Made by a program: the position numbers and the translations under genes
Shown here: positions 25,630 to 35,148 of the stretch, piece by piece
Layout of the letters: each line of letters opens with the position of its first letter
Numbering within the stretch: the first letter of the stretch is position 1
The notes under the pieces: model-generated
What the model saw: the letters and a program-made list of their open reading frames with translations, nothing else
What the model was told of the DNA's origin: nothing
Database searches by the model: none
NCBI RefSeq assembly: GCF_024297145.1
Contig: NZ_JANCTC010000017.1
Location: 32,735-96,734 of the forward strand
Source: Mesorhizobium sp. LMG 17147
GTDB lineage: Bacteria; Pseudomonadota; Alphaproteobacteria; Rhizobiales; Rhizobiaceae
Length of the DNA: 64,000 nucleotides
Reading direction: 5' to 3'

Positions 25630-26109
25630 ATGAGAAAGACAACCAGACTTGCACTCGTGTTCGCAGCCCTGGCCGGCGCCGTCGGCACCGCAGCCTATGC
25701 AGACGAGCACTCCGGCGCCGGGCCGCGCGACGGCATGATGATGCGCCTCGGCAAAGTCATGAAGGACAATGACGGCACCATCACCTTCGACCAGTTCTCC
25801 GACGCCATGAACGCGCGGCTGAAGAAGATGGTCGCTGACAATGGCGGCAAGCTGACCGTGGCACAGCTCGCCGACGCGCTGGAGAAGGCACGCTTCGAGC
25901 AGATGGCCAGGCGCATCATCGCCCGCTACGACACCAAGGGCGACGGGACGCTGACCGCCGACGATATCACCAGCCGCCAGAAGAAGGTGTTCGCCATGCT
26001 CGACCGTGACAATGACGGCAAGATCGAGAAGAACGAACTGCCGAAGGGTCCCGGCCGTCACCGCCAATGGGACCGCGAGGGCAATGATGGCGCTGACGGC
26101 ATGCAGTGA
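25630..26109 (+). CDS. Secreted EF-hand calcium-binding protein
   Basis: A 159-residue protein with a signal peptide ('ALVFAALAGAVGTAAYA'). Two canonical EF-hand loops are seen near the C-terminus: 'DTKGDGTLTADD' and 'DRDNDGKIEKNE'. A shortened third, 'DNDGTITFDQF', lies near the N-terminus. It is probably periplasmic and binds calcium. The ATG at 25630 follows AGGAGAAG. Function in the cell is unknown. It faces the PleC-like kinase gene, with a hairpin between. Confidence 0.8.
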   Translation: MRKTTRLALVFAALAGAVGTAAYADEHSGAGPRDGMMMRLGKVMKDNDGTITFDQFSDAMNARLKKMVADNGGKLTVAQLADALEKARFEQMARRIIARYDTKGDGTLTADDITSRQKKVFAMLDRDNDGKIEKNELPKGPGRHRQWDREGNDGADGMQ

Positions 26110-26122
26110 GAATTGACAACCG

Positions 26123-26146
26123 CTCCGGCGGCGCGAGCCGCCGGAG
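26123..26146. terminator. Hairpin between convergent genes
   Basis: CTCCGGCGG (26123-26131) and CCGCCGGAG (26138-26146) form a perfect 9-bp stem with a 6-base loop, between the EF-hand gene and the convergent kinase gene. It probably serves both directions. T-runs are poor. Confidence 0.5.
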
Positions 26147-26160
26147 ACTTATCTGGTCAT

Positions 26161-28485
26161 TCAGGCAGCCGCCCTGATCGCCTGCGCGACTTTCTTCATC
26201 GGGATGCGTACCGAGACGATCGTGCCGATGCTTTCGGTCGAACGGATCTTCAACGCGCCACCCTGAAGCTCGGCCAGCGAGCGCGATATGGCGAGGCCGA
26301 GGCCGGAGCCGGCATGGCTCTTGGAGAACTGGTTCTGCACCTGTTCGAATGGCCGTCCGAGCTTGCTCAGCGCCGCTTTCGGGATGCCACAGCCATTGTC
26401 CTCGATCGTCAGGATCAGCGCGCTGGAAATGCTGCGGGCTCTGACCGAAATGTGGCCGCCTTGCCCGGTGAACTTCACCGCATTGGACAGAAGGTTGATG
26501 AGGATCTGCTTGATCGCCCTGCGGTCGGCGAACAGTGTCAGCGAATCGGCGATGCGGGTTTCGACGGTGATCGACTTTTCCGCCGCCTGCAGCGAGACGA
26601 CGCGAACCGTCTCCCTGATGAGCGGGCAGAGATCGATTTCTTCCTGATCCAGGGCGAACTGGCCGGCCTCGATCTTCGACATGTCGAGGATGTCGTTGAT
26701 CACGCCGAGAAGATATTTGCCGCTGCCGTTGATGTCGGTGGCATACTCTTCGTAGCGCGGCGACCCCATCGGCCCGAACAGCCGCCGTTCCATCAGTTCC
26801 GAGAAGCCGATGATCGCGTTGAGCGGCGTGCGCAACTCGTGCGACATGTTGGCCAGGAATTCGGATTTGGCCCGGTTTGCCGCTTCGGCCCGCTCGGTTT
26901 CCTTCATGTATTTGCGATTGAGCTCGACGAGCTCACGAGCCCGTTCTTCTTCCGCGCGGCGGGCAAGGCTGAGGTCGTGGATTGTCGCCATCAGCCGGCG
27001 CTCGCTGTCGACCAGCTTCTCCTGGTGCAGCTTGATCTGGGTGATGTCGGAGCCGACCGAGACGGTGCCGCCGTCCCTTGTCCGCAACTCGTTCACTTGC
27101 AGCCAGCGGCCGTCGGCAAGCTGGCGTTCGAAGGTCGCGCCCCCCTGCGGTCCGTTGGTATTGGCAAGCCGCCGCTCCGAGGCGAAGGCCAGCATGCGTT
27201 GTTCCAGCACGGCGCGCGGGGCGCCCGGCATCACGTCGCGATCCGACAGGCCGTTGTCCTGCTGGTATTTGGAATTGCACATGATCAGGCGCTCGGACGA
27301 ATCCCACAGCACGAAGGATTCGTTGATGTTTTCGATGGCCGTCCTCAGGCGCAGGTCCGCCGCTTCGGAGCGCAGCGCCAGGTGCCGCTGCTCGGTGACG
27401 TCGACGGCGATGCCGATCAGCTGGATCTCCGGCGCTTCCGGGTCGATAACCTGTGCTCTTGCGCGCATCCAAACCCATTGCCCGTCGGCATGGCGCATCC
27501 GGAACACCTGGTCGATATGGTCGATCTCGCGTGCGACGATCCTGTTGGCGAGTTCGAACAAATCGCCGTCCTCGGGATGAATGATTTCGTCGACTTCGCC
27601 GAACGACAGCATCGTGTCGCAAGGCTCGTAGCCCAGCATGTCGTACATCGAGCGCGACCAGTACATCTTGCCGCGCACCATGTCCCAATCCCACAGGCCG
27701 CAGCGGCCGCGCACCAACGCCATGTCGATGCGCTGGTGGGCTTCGAGATAGATGCGGTCGGCGGCCTGGGCACGCGCCGCCTGGCCGAAATAGGCGTAAA
27801 GGATGACGATCAGCACGCCGGCCGTCAGCACGAACAGCGTGACATTGAGTGAGACCGTCTTGCGCCAGGCGTCAAAAACTGCCTCCTGCGGCACGAACGC
27901 TGCCGCGGCACCCTTTCGGCCATTCGCCAGGCTCACTGCCGCGTACCAGTTCTGTCCGCCGATACTGACCTCCATCACTCCGGCGCGGTCGCCGAACATG
28001 AACAGCGGCTGTCCGCCCTGCACGACGCCATCGAGCGATCGGCCCTCCCAGTGCATCGACTGCGGCGATACGGCAATGATCTTGAAGGCGCTGTCGGTGA
28101 TCGCCAGTACGTGGCTTCGGCCCATCGCGCCCTGACGACCGGTGCTCTCCAGCAGGTCCTGGATCGCACCTGGCGCGGAAACCGTGGTCGCGTCGGCGAT
28201 CGAACTGGCCAGTTGGCCGGCGGCCAGCGCAAGGATCGCCTTGGCGTCGCGCTCGATCTCGTCGCGCTCGTTCATCAGTGACAGAAAGCGCAGTACTGCG
28301 ATGATCAACAGAAACATGATAATGAGGGCCGGTATCGATCGCCGCAACAGCGGCTCGGCTGCCAGCAGCCGTCGGTAGGCAGGTTCGGCGATGAGCCGCG
28401 TATTGCCCGCGAGACCGTCGTTTCGCGCCTCGCGACGCTCAAACGCCGTCCCACCGGGCGCGCCCCACGCGTCCGCCTTCGCCAT
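26161..28485 (-). CDS. pleC: PAS-domain sensor histidine kinase, PleC/PdhS type
   Basis: A 774-residue membrane kinase. Membrane helices at about 52-70 and 212-232 flank a periplasmic sensor. Two PAS domains (about 258-370 and 378-490) and a coiled linker lead to the dimerisation helix with His549 in 'SHELRTPLNAIIGFSE', and an ATPase domain with 'NLLSNAVKFT', 'DNGCGIP' and 'GSGLGLAISRSL'. The H-box is of the PdhS type (PleC, DivJ, PdhS) that controls DivK and the cell cycle in alphaproteobacteria. I recall S. meliloti pleC lying just after glnE, which supports the name. ATG at 28485 with GGGGAG upstream is chosen. Confidence 0.7.
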   Translation of the reverse strand: MAKADAWGAPGGTAFERREARNDGLAGNTRLIAEPAYRRLLAAEPLLRRSIPALIIMFLLIIAVLRFLSLMNERDEIERDAKAILALAAGQLASSIADATTVSAPGAIQDLLESTGRQGAMGRSHVLAITDSAFKIIAVSPQSMHWEGRSLDGVVQGGQPLFMFGDRAGVMEVSIGGQNWYAAVSLANGRKGAAAAFVPQEAVFDAWRKTVSLNVTLFVLTAGVLIVILYAYFGQAARAQAADRIYLEAHQRIDMALVRGRCGLWDWDMVRGKMYWSRSMYDMLGYEPCDTMLSFGEVDEIIHPEDGDLFELANRIVAREIDHIDQVFRMRHADGQWVWMRARAQVIDPEAPEIQLIGIAVDVTEQRHLALRSEAADLRLRTAIENINESFVLWDSSERLIMCNSKYQQDNGLSDRDVMPGAPRAVLEQRMLAFASERRLANTNGPQGGATFERQLADGRWLQVNELRTRDGGTVSVGSDITQIKLHQEKLVDSERRLMATIHDLSLARRAEEERARELVELNRKYMKETERAEAANRAKSEFLANMSHELRTPLNAIIGFSELMERRLFGPMGSPRYEEYATDINGSGKYLLGVINDILDMSKIEAGQFALDQEEIDLCPLIRETVRVVSLQAAEKSITVETRIADSLTLFADRRAIKQILINLLSNAVKFTGQGGHISVRARSISSALILTIEDNGCGIPKAALSKLGRPFEQVQNQFSKSHAGSGLGLAISRSLAELQGGALKIRSTESIGTIVSVRIPMKKVAQAIRAAA

Positions 28486-28640
28486 AAATGGCACTCCCCG
28501 ATTTTCTGTCCCGCTTGACGATCCGGCAACGCCGCACTTCCGAATCGTCACTAAAGAATCAAAGGTGATTCGCCTTGTCCAGAGGTGCGGCGAAAAAAGA
28601 TTAAAAATCGACTAAAATAATGGGTTTTCGGATGGTCTTC

Positions 28641-28666
28641 CCTTCTCCCACGACTAGGGGAGAAGG
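28641..28666. terminator. Inverted repeat after pepN
   Basis: CCTTCTCCC (28641-28649) and GGGAGAAGG (28658-28666) form a perfect 9-bp stem, 10 bases past the pepN stop. It could end pepN transcription before the kinase gene. Similar CTTCTCCC palindromes are frequent in Mesorhizobium spacers, so it may also be a mobile repeat. Confidence 0.5.
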
Positions 28667-28675
28667 AGAGGTCGC

Positions 28676-31321
28676 TTACGCCAGGGTGCGCTCGACGATG
28701 TCTCGCAAATCGGCCGACAGCTTCTCGGTATTGGCGATTGAAAGCAACGCCTCCCTTGCCTTGGCCTGCCGCACGGGTTCGAGCGAGCGCCACGACCTGA
28801 GCGCCGTCGCCAGCCTGGCGGCCACCTGCGGGTTGCGTTTTTCGACCTGCAGCACCGTTTCGACGAAAAGCCGGTAGCCCTCGCCGTCGGCGCGATGAAA
28901 GCCGGTCTGGTTGGCGCTGGAAAACGTACCGATGAGCGAGCGTACCCGGTTCGGGTTGGCCATCGAGAACGCTGGGTGGCTGGTCAAGGCGCGCACCGCG
29001 TCGACTGTTTGCGGACCGGGCACGCTGGCCTGGATCTGGAACCATTTGTCCATGACCAGCGGATCGGTTGCATATCTCGCCTCGAAATCGGCCAGTGCCT
29101 TGGTTGCCTCAGGTGCGCCGTGGTGATGGTGCGCAAGCACGGTCAACGCCGCGGCACGATCCGTCATGTTGGTCGCCGATTGGAAGTGCCGGGCAGCGAG
29201 TTCCGCACCTCCCGGCAGCAAGGAGAGATAGTCCAGCAGGACATTGCGCAGCGCCCGCCGCCCGGCACTGGCCGCGTCCGGGCTGAACGGACCATTGTCG
29301 GCGAGCTGATTGTAAAAGTTGGAGAATATCTCGCGGTTGGCCCCGGCGATCGCAACTGCCAGCGCCCCGCGTGCCGCGAAAATGGCGTCGGGGTCGATGT
29401 TCTTGCCGATGTCGCGGGCGATATCGGCCTCGCCGGGCAGCGCCAGCGCCAGTGCCCGATAGGCGGGTTCGAGCGCGTCGTCGCCGGCTATTTTGCCGGC
29501 AAGCCCGGTCAACCGGGCGCTGAATTCGGGTTGCCTGTAGTCCAGGATCTGGCGGAAAGCTGCAATCAGCGCATCGGTCAAAAGCGTGTTGAACGCCTGC
29601 CAGCGCGAGAAGGCGTCGCTGTCGTGGCCAGCCAGAAAAAACTGGTCGTCGGGCCGCTGCTCGACCGAAAGCGTCACCGGCGCCGAAAAGCCGCGGTTGA
29701 GCGACATGGCCGGCCGCTCGGCAATCCCGGAAAACCTGACGACATGGCGGCGTTTGCGGATATGGATGATGCCGTCCTCGACATTCGCCCCTTCCACGCC
29801 GCTATAGGCTGTCGCCTCTCCGTCGGCGCCGACCAAGCCGAAGGCAAGCGGAATGTGCATCAGCCGTTTGCGGCTTTCCGACGGCGTTGGCGGCACCGAC
29901 TGCTCGATTTCGAGCGTGAATTCCTGCGCCGCAGGATTATACGCCGAACTGACGGTCAGGTTCGGCGTGCCGGCCTGATGATACCAGAGCGAAAACTGCG
30001 ACAGGTCGCGACCGGAAACGTCTTCGAACACCTTGATGAAGTCTTCGATCGTCGCCGCCTGGCCGTCGTGACGTTCGAAGTAGAGGTCCATGCCGGCGCG
30101 GAACGTCTCTGCGCCGAGGATAGTGTGGATCATGCGCACGACTTCCGAGCCCTTTTCATAGACCGTCGCCGTATAGAAATTGTTGATCTCGCGGTAGCGG
30201 CGCGGCCGCACCGGATGCGCCAGCGGCCCTTGGTCCTCGGGAAACTGATGGGCGCGCAGTGTACGCACCTCGGCGATGCGCTTGACGGCGCGCGAGCGCT
30301 GATCGGCGGAGAATTCGTGGTCGCGGAAAACGGTCAGGCCTTCCTTCAGGCAAAGCTGGAACCAGTCACGGCAAGTGATTCTGTTACCTGTCCAATTGTG
30401 GAAATACTCATGCGCAATGATGGCTTCGATATTGGCGAAATCGGCGTCGGTCGCGGTTTCCTGGTCGGCCAGCACATATTTGTCGTTGAAGATGTTGAGG
30501 CCCTTGTTCTCCATCGCGCCCATATTGAAGTCGGACACGGCGACGATGTTGAAGACATCGAGGTCGTATTCGCGGCCGAATGCCTCCTCGTCCCATTTCA
30601 TCGACCGTTTCAAAGCGTCCATGGCGTAGCCGGCGAGCCTCTCTTTGCCCGGTTCGACATAGATTGCGAGCTCGACTTTGCGGCCAGACAGGGTAACGAA
30701 ACTGTCCGAGATCTTGCCGAGGTCGCCGGCCACCAGCGCAAACAAATAGGACGGCTTGGGGAAGGGGTCGTGCCAGACCGCATAGTGCCAGCCGCCGGCA
30801 AGCTCGCCGCTGCCGGCCGGGTTGCCGTTGGACAAAAGCAGCGGCGCCTCATTGCGCTCCGCTTCGATACGCACCGTATAGACCGACAGGATGTCGGGAC
30901 GGTCGAGGAAATAAGTGATGCGGCGAAAGCCTTCGGCCTCGCATTGCGTGCAATAGACGTCGCTGGAGCGATAGAGGCCCATCAGCGCTTCGTTCTGCGC
31001 CGGCGCCAACACGGTTTCAATTCTCAGCTGGAAGCGCCTCGTGGCAGGGGGGCTGATGATTGTCAGTTGATCGGGCGTGACGAGAAAATCCTCAAGGCTC
31101 GGTTCCTGGCCGTCGATGGCGATACTGCGGAGCGTCAGCCCGTCGCCATCCAGCACCAGTGGCACCGACGCGGCAATCTCGTCGCGACGTTCGACCGTCA
31201 GCACGGCGGTGACATGCGTTGCTTCAGGCGAAAGGCGGAAAGTCAGGCTGGTTTCCGGAATCAGATAATCACTAGGGCGATAGTCTTCGAGTTTGAAGAC
31301 CTGGCCGGTATCTGTGCGCAT
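28676..31321 (-). CDS. pepN: Aminopeptidase N (M1 metallopeptidase)
   Basis: An 881-residue cytoplasmic zinc aminopeptidase that removes N-terminal residues from peptides. The substrate-anchoring motif GAMEN is at 268-272. The zinc site is His304-Glu305-x-x-His308 in 'IIAHEYFHNWTGN', with Glu327 as third ligand. The C-terminal helical superdomain is complete. The ATG at 31321 is preceded by AGGA; the frame runs further upstream, but the family begins near 'VFKLEDYRPSDYLIP'. Confidence 0.95.
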   Translation of the reverse strand: MRTDTGQVFKLEDYRPSDYLIPETSLTFRLSPEATHVTAVLTVERRDEIAASVPLVLDGDGLTLRSIAIDGQEPSLEDFLVTPDQLTIISPPATRRFQLRIETVLAPAQNEALMGLYRSSDVYCTQCEAEGFRRITYFLDRPDILSVYTVRIEAERNEAPLLLSNGNPAGSGELAGGWHYAVWHDPFPKPSYLFALVAGDLGKISDSFVTLSGRKVELAIYVEPGKERLAGYAMDALKRSMKWDEEAFGREYDLDVFNIVAVSDFNMGAMENKGLNIFNDKYVLADQETATDADFANIEAIIAHEYFHNWTGNRITCRDWFQLCLKEGLTVFRDHEFSADQRSRAVKRIAEVRTLRAHQFPEDQGPLAHPVRPRRYREINNFYTATVYEKGSEVVRMIHTILGAETFRAGMDLYFERHDGQAATIEDFIKVFEDVSGRDLSQFSLWYHQAGTPNLTVSSAYNPAAQEFTLEIEQSVPPTPSESRKRLMHIPLAFGLVGADGEATAYSGVEGANVEDGIIHIRKRRHVVRFSGIAERPAMSLNRGFSAPVTLSVEQRPDDQFFLAGHDSDAFSRWQAFNTLLTDALIAAFRQILDYRQPEFSARLTGLAGKIAGDDALEPAYRALALALPGEADIARDIGKNIDPDAIFAARGALAVAIAGANREIFSNFYNQLADNGPFSPDAASAGRRALRNVLLDYLSLLPGGAELAARHFQSATNMTDRAAALTVLAHHHHGAPEATKALADFEARYATDPLVMDKWFQIQASVPGPQTVDAVRALTSHPAFSMANPNRVRSLIGTFSSANQTGFHRADGEGYRLFVETVLQVEKRNPQVAARLATALRSWRSLEPVRQAKAREALLSIANTEKLSADLRDIVERTLA

Positions 31322-31476
31322 TCCTTGATTTTTCCTGTCGAATCCGAGAGCGGCGGGCGGGTCCGCTGGTCCAAATAATTTGAAGTCTGCGCTCTTTACA
31401 CGAAACACTCCCTCGACAAAACTGCAGCGACGTCTATTTCCGGCGATCATTTTCCAAGCATCATCGCGAGGCTTCC

Positions 31477-31686
31477 ATGACCATCGTCACGCCGAAATTC
31501 GGGATGAGCGCCTCTGTGTTGCGTTGCGACGATCGGGCCTTCATCAAAGGCCCCGGGGCGGATCCGATCGGATCGACGCCTGCCGCGCTCAATGCGGTGA
31601 CCGACGCGTTCTACCGCGCCTACGGCATCATGCCGGCAACGCCGGCGTGCATCTGCGCGGCGATCCAGGAAGCAAAAGAGGCGTGA
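31477..31686 (+). CDS. Small protein coupled to DMT exporter
   Basis: A 69-residue protein ('MTIVTPKFGMSASVLRCDDR...'), with 'TDAFYRAYGIMPATPACICA' near its C-terminus and three cysteines overall. No membrane segment. The ATG at 31477 is preceded by GCGAGG. Its TGA overlaps the GTG start of the exporter by 4 bases, so it may act in translational control of the exporter or with it. Family not recognised. Confidence 0.55.
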   Translation: MTIVTPKFGMSASVLRCDDRAFIKGPGADPIGSTPAALNAVTDAFYRAYGIMPATPACICAAIQEAKEA

Positions 31687-32660
31687 CAGCCAGACCGGAT
31701 TTGCCGGTGCTTGCTGCCGGCGACCTTGCCGGCGAGCACAGCACGCTGACCGGGATCGTGCTCAAGATCGTATCGGTGGCGGTCTTCGTCGGCATGTCGT
31801 CCTGCATCAAGGCGGCAGGCACCGTGCCGGCGGGCCAGATCGTCTTCTTCCGCTCCTTCTTTGCCATCTTTCCGATCATCGCCTTCCTCGCCTTCCAGGG
31901 AAAACTCGGAACCGCCTTTTCGACAAAGCGCCCTCTCAACCACATTGCGCGCGGCGTCGTCGGTGTCTGTGCCATGGGGCTCGGCTTCTTCGCGCTGACG
32001 CGGCTGCCGCTGCCGGAGGCGATCACGCTGAACTACGCGCAGCCGCTGCTGGTCGTGGTGTTCAGTTCGATCTTCCTCGGCGAAGCCATCCGCATATATC
32101 GCTGGAGTGCGGTTGCCGTCGGCCTGGTCGGGGTGCTGATCATCTCATGGCCGGAACTGACGCTGCTCAGTTCGGGCGCTGCCCTTGGCGATCAGGAGGT
32201 GCTCGGCGTCATCGCCGCCCTCATAGCCGCGGCGATCTCGGCCATCGCCATGCTCCTGGTTCGTAACCTCGTCCAGAGCGAGCGGACGGCGACCATCGTG
32301 CTGTGGTTTTCGGTAACCGCGAGCGTCATGGCGCTGCTTTCGCTGCCGTTCGGCTGGCAGGCGCTGACGCCGGTGCAGGCGGGGCTTCTGATTGCCGCGG
32401 GTTTTTGCGGCGGGCTTGGCCAGATCCTGATGACCTCGGCCTATCGCCATGCCGAGGCTTCCGTCGTGGCACCCTTCGAATACACTTCGATGATCCTCGG
32501 CGTCGTCGTCGGGTATCTGGTCTTTGGCGACGTCGCCACGATCAACATGCTGGTCGGCGGCATGATCGTGGTTGCGGCGGGGATTTTCATCATCTGGCGC
32601 GAGCGCCAGCTGGGTCTCGAACGCACCCGCACCCGCAAGGCCGTCGCGCCGGAAGGGTGA
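31683..32660 (+). CDS. EamA/DMT-superfamily transporter
   Basis: A 325-residue inner-membrane protein with about ten membrane helices in two EamA repeats. Signatures include 'IVFFRSFFAIFPIIAFLA', 'LPLPEAITLNYAQPLLVVV' (first repeat) and 'ASVVAPFEYTSMILGVVVG' (second). Members export metabolites, amino acids or drugs. The GTG at 31683 overlaps the previous stop; starting further upstream would add a long non-hydrophobic, unrelated stretch. Substrate unknown. Confidence 0.88.
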   Translation: MTARPDLPVLAAGDLAGEHSTLTGIVLKIVSVAVFVGMSSCIKAAGTVPAGQIVFFRSFFAIFPIIAFLAFQGKLGTAFSTKRPLNHIARGVVGVCAMGLGFFALTRLPLPEAITLNYAQPLLVVVFSSIFLGEAIRIYRWSAVAVGLVGVLIISWPELTLLSSGAALGDQEVLGVIAALIAAAISAIAMLLVRNLVQSERTATIVLWFSVTASVMALLSLPFGWQALTPVQAGLLIAAGFCGGLGQILMTSAYRHAEASVVAPFEYTSMILGVVVGYLVFGDVATINMLVGGMIVVAAGIFIIWRERQLGLERTRTRKAVAPEG

Positions 32661-33479
32661 TCACGGCTCCGCTGCGTCAGTCCGCTCTTTCGCCAGCCGC
32701 ACCAGCACCGCCCGCGTCTGCTCGTCAGCAGGGAAAAAAGATTCGATCGCCAGCTCCGACAGCGTCACGTCGAGCGGCGTGCCGAACACGGTGATGGTGC
32801 TGATGAACGACAGCACCGCGTCGCCATGGGCAAGCTTGAGCGGATGGACAATCGCGTTCGGTTCGACCGGCGCCGGCCGGCTGCCTCTAAGGCCGGACGG
32901 ATAGGCCCGAAGCTCGCGCTCGAGCTCGACAAGAACCGGATCGGCGGTAGCGTCGTTCTGCCGCTTCAGCCGCTCCAGAAGATGCGTCCGCCATTCCGCT
33001 AGGTTGACGATACGCGGCGCGATGCCGCCGGGATGCAGGCTGAGGCGCAAAACGTTGACCGGCGGCTTCAGCAGGGAGGCATCGGCGACATTGGCGAGGA
33101 ACGGGCCGATGGCGGCGTTCGCCGACACCAGGTTCCAATGCCGGTCGACGGTAAGCGCCGGGAACGGCTCGTGCGCCTTGAGCACGGTCTCGACCGCCGC
33201 CATCGCCGGTGCCATCGAGGCATCGTCAAGTGGTCGTTCGCCGAAGCTCGGGGCAAAGCCGGCGGCCAGTAGCAGCTGGTTGCGCTGCCTGAGCGGGATC
33301 GAAAGCTGCTCCGCCAGATGCAGCACCATGTCACGCGAGGGTGCGGCGCGGCCGCTTTCAACGAAACTCAGATGCCGCTGCGAGATCTCGGCCTCCATAG
33401 CGAGGTCGAGCTGGCTCATGCGCCGGCGTGTACGCCATTCGCGAATGAGAGTGCCGGCGGAAATCTGGGCTGCTGTCAT
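32661..33479 (-). CDS. XRE-family regulator with MmyB-type ligand domain
   Basis: A 272-residue regulator. The N-terminal helix-turn-helix (about residues 6-66) is 'LIREWRTRRRMSQLDLAMEA...ISQRHLSFVESGR'. The remainder resembles the MmyB-like / short-chain fatty acid type ligand-binding domain, with 'ALTVDRHWNLVSANAA' and a C-terminal 'PLDVTLSELAIESFFPAD'. It could bind a small organic ligand and regulate nearby genes. The ATG at 33479 begins the HTH domain. Its stop abuts that of the exporter, with TGATCA shared across the junction. Confidence 0.82.
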   Translation of the reverse strand: MTAAQISAGTLIREWRTRRRMSQLDLAMEAEISQRHLSFVESGRAAPSRDMVLHLAEQLSIPLRQRNQLLLAAGFAPSFGERPLDDASMAPAMAAVETVLKAHEPFPALTVDRHWNLVSANAAIGPFLANVADASLLKPPVNVLRLSLHPGGIAPRIVNLAEWRTHLLERLKRQNDATADPVLVELERELRAYPSGLRGSRPAPVEPNAIVHPLKLAHGDAVLSFISTITVFGTPLDVTLSELAIESFFPADEQTRAVLVRLAKERTDAAEP

Positions 33480-33584
33480 AACGAGATGACTAGGCCGGCA
33501 GTGGGCGCATTTCAATTACCTGCGAAGTCATGATGCCGCCCTTCCTTTCTCGCAAGGGGAGAACTGAAGACGCGCTCTGCACCA

Positions 33585-34466
33585 TTACCCAAGCGCCCGC
33601 AACTTCGCCTTCACTTCGAGGAAATCCCGCCACGCCAGCTTCTTGTGCGCCGGCGTTCTCAGCAAATAGGCCGGATGCAGGGTCGGCATGGCAGGAATGG
33701 CGACGCCGGACGGGGTCGTGTGGACGCGCCAGTTGCCGCGCAGCCGCAATATGCCTTCGGAGGTGTGGAGCAGGGTCTTTGCCGACGGGCCACCGAGATT
33801 GACCAGCACCTTCGGATTGACCAACTCGATCTGCCGCTCGATGAACGGCCGGCAGATCTCGGTCTCGTGCGGGGTCGGCGTGCGGTTGCCCGGCGGCCGC
33901 CAGGGAATAACATTGGCGATGTAGACGGACGTCCGGTCAAGACCAATCGCGGCCAGCATGCGGTCGAGCAGCCGGCCGGACCGTCCAACGAACGGCAAGC
34001 CCTCTATGTCCTCATCGCGACCCGGCGCTTCGCCGACCAGCATCACCTCGGCAGTCGGATTGCCGTCGGCGAACACAAGGTTCTTGGCGGTGAATTTGAG
34101 ATTGCAGCCGTCGAATGCCGCCATGTGCTGGCGAAGCTCGTCGAGGCTTGCCGCCGATCTCGCCAGTTGCCGCGCCAATGCCGCTTGCGCCTCGTCGGGC
34201 ACCGTTGACATGGCCGGGGACGTTCGCACTGCCGGTGCCGTATTGGGTCTCTCGTCCATTTCGGCGCGCGACACGCTCGTCGAGCGTTGTGGCGCCGCAT
34301 TTTCACCGGCCGGTAGAGCGGCCGCCGCGGGCACCCGCTCCGGTGGCCTAACTTCTGCAAACCTATTTACCGGCTGTTCTTCAAGTGCCTCGTCGACGCC
34401 GGCGGTGGCATAGAAGGCCAGCAGCTCGGCGAGATCGGCTCGGCTATTGTGGGGGGCGGCAGTCAT
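33585..34466 (-). CDS. Uracil-DNA glycosylase, family 4-like without full Fe-S site
   Basis: A 293-residue DNA repair enzyme. Residues 1-100 are a low-complexity N-terminal extension. The catalytic domain has motif A GEAPG (145-149) in 'VGEAPGRDEDIEGLPFVG' and a later 'LHPAYLLR' motif. Classical family 4 enzymes bind a 4Fe-4S cluster with four cysteines. Here the first pair is reduced to Cys121, and the 'KCRPPGNR' cysteine is Trp ('PWRPPGNR'). This matches the Fe-S-free class I recall from Bradyrhizobium (BdiUDG). Confidence 0.82.
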   Translation of the reverse strand: MTAAPHNSRADLAELLAFYATAGVDEALEEQPVNRFAEVRPPERVPAAAALPAGENAAPQRSTSVSRAEMDERPNTAPAVRTSPAMSTVPDEAQAALARQLARSAASLDELRQHMAAFDGCNLKFTAKNLVFADGNPTAEVMLVGEAPGRDEDIEGLPFVGRSGRLLDRMLAAIGLDRTSVYIANVIPWRPPGNRTPTPHETEICRPFIERQIELVNPKVLVNLGGPSAKTLLHTSEGILRLRGNWRVHTTPSGVAIPAMPTLHPAYLLRTPAHKKLAWRDFLEVKAKLRALG

Positions 34467-34503
34467 GGTTTCACATTCGGCCGCGAAGCTTGAATTTGCA
34501 AGT

Positions 34504-35148
34504 TCAGCTCGACGGTATGCGCGGATCCTGCACCAGATAGAACGTCCAGCGCGGCGTGTAGTCGGTGATCAGGAAATAGAAGCTGGCGGTCTTCAGCGGG
34601 TCGATCTTGCCGTTCTTGAACAGCAGGCGGTCATACGGTTCGAAATTGCGGTCGAAATCGGCGTAGCTGCTCGACCAGATATTTTCAGGCGTTTTGTTGC
34701 GCTGGTCAAACGACAGGCCGTCGCCGAACACGCTCGGCTGGTCGAGGATCTCCTGGAGTTCGAACTGGAACTCGACCCAGGCCTGGCCGCTATTGTTGAG
34801 CACGTCGATGCGCATATACATCAGACCATTGGCGAAGTCTCCCGCCTTGCCGAACGGCTGGATCGGCTTTGTCGTGCGAATGGCCAGCGTTACCGGCGTC
34901 GCTGAATTCAGCTCTTCGGTGATGACCAGCGGATCCTCTTTCGTGCCGATGCCGGAAGCCCCGGTGATGCGGAAGCCGCCGCGCTCGTCGGAAAAGGAAT
35001 AGGCGCCGGTCGCCCAGACCAGTTGCTGCTCGGCATGGGCATCGGGGGTCGTCAGTGGCAGAAGCGCCAACAGCGCCGCACGGCAAATCCGGCCGGGCGT
35101 GAAAAAAAAGCGCGTCGATGAAAAGCCAGCCGGCCTGAATATGCGCAT
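34504..35148 (-). CDS. Secreted hypothetical protein
   Basis: A 214-residue protein with a signal peptide ending near 'TPDAHA-EQ' (about residue 39). The mature domain appears beta-rich: 'LVWATGAYSFSDERGGFRI', 'NNSGQAWVEFQFELQEILDQ' and 'TASFYFLITDYTPRWTFYLV'. No cysteines remain in the mature protein. Family not recognised. It sits after the uracil glycosylase gene region on the minus strand and is divergent from the ETF-QO gene. Confidence 0.6.
   Translation of the reverse strand: MRIFRPAGFSSTRFFFTPGRICRAALLALLPLTTPDAHAEQQLVWATGAYSFSDERGGFRITGASGIGTKEDPLVITEELNSATPVTLAIRTTKPIQPFGKAGDFANGLMYMRIDVLNNSGQAWVEFQFELQEILDQPSVFGDGLSFDQRNKTPENIWSSSYADFDRNFEPYDRLLFKNGKIDPLKTASFYFLITDYTPRWTFYLVQDPRIPSS

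Noticed and set aside
32655..32666. TGATCA shared at the abutting stops of the exporter and XRE genes as a regulatory site
   Set aside because: Two convergent TGA stops placed back to back create this palindrome automatically.
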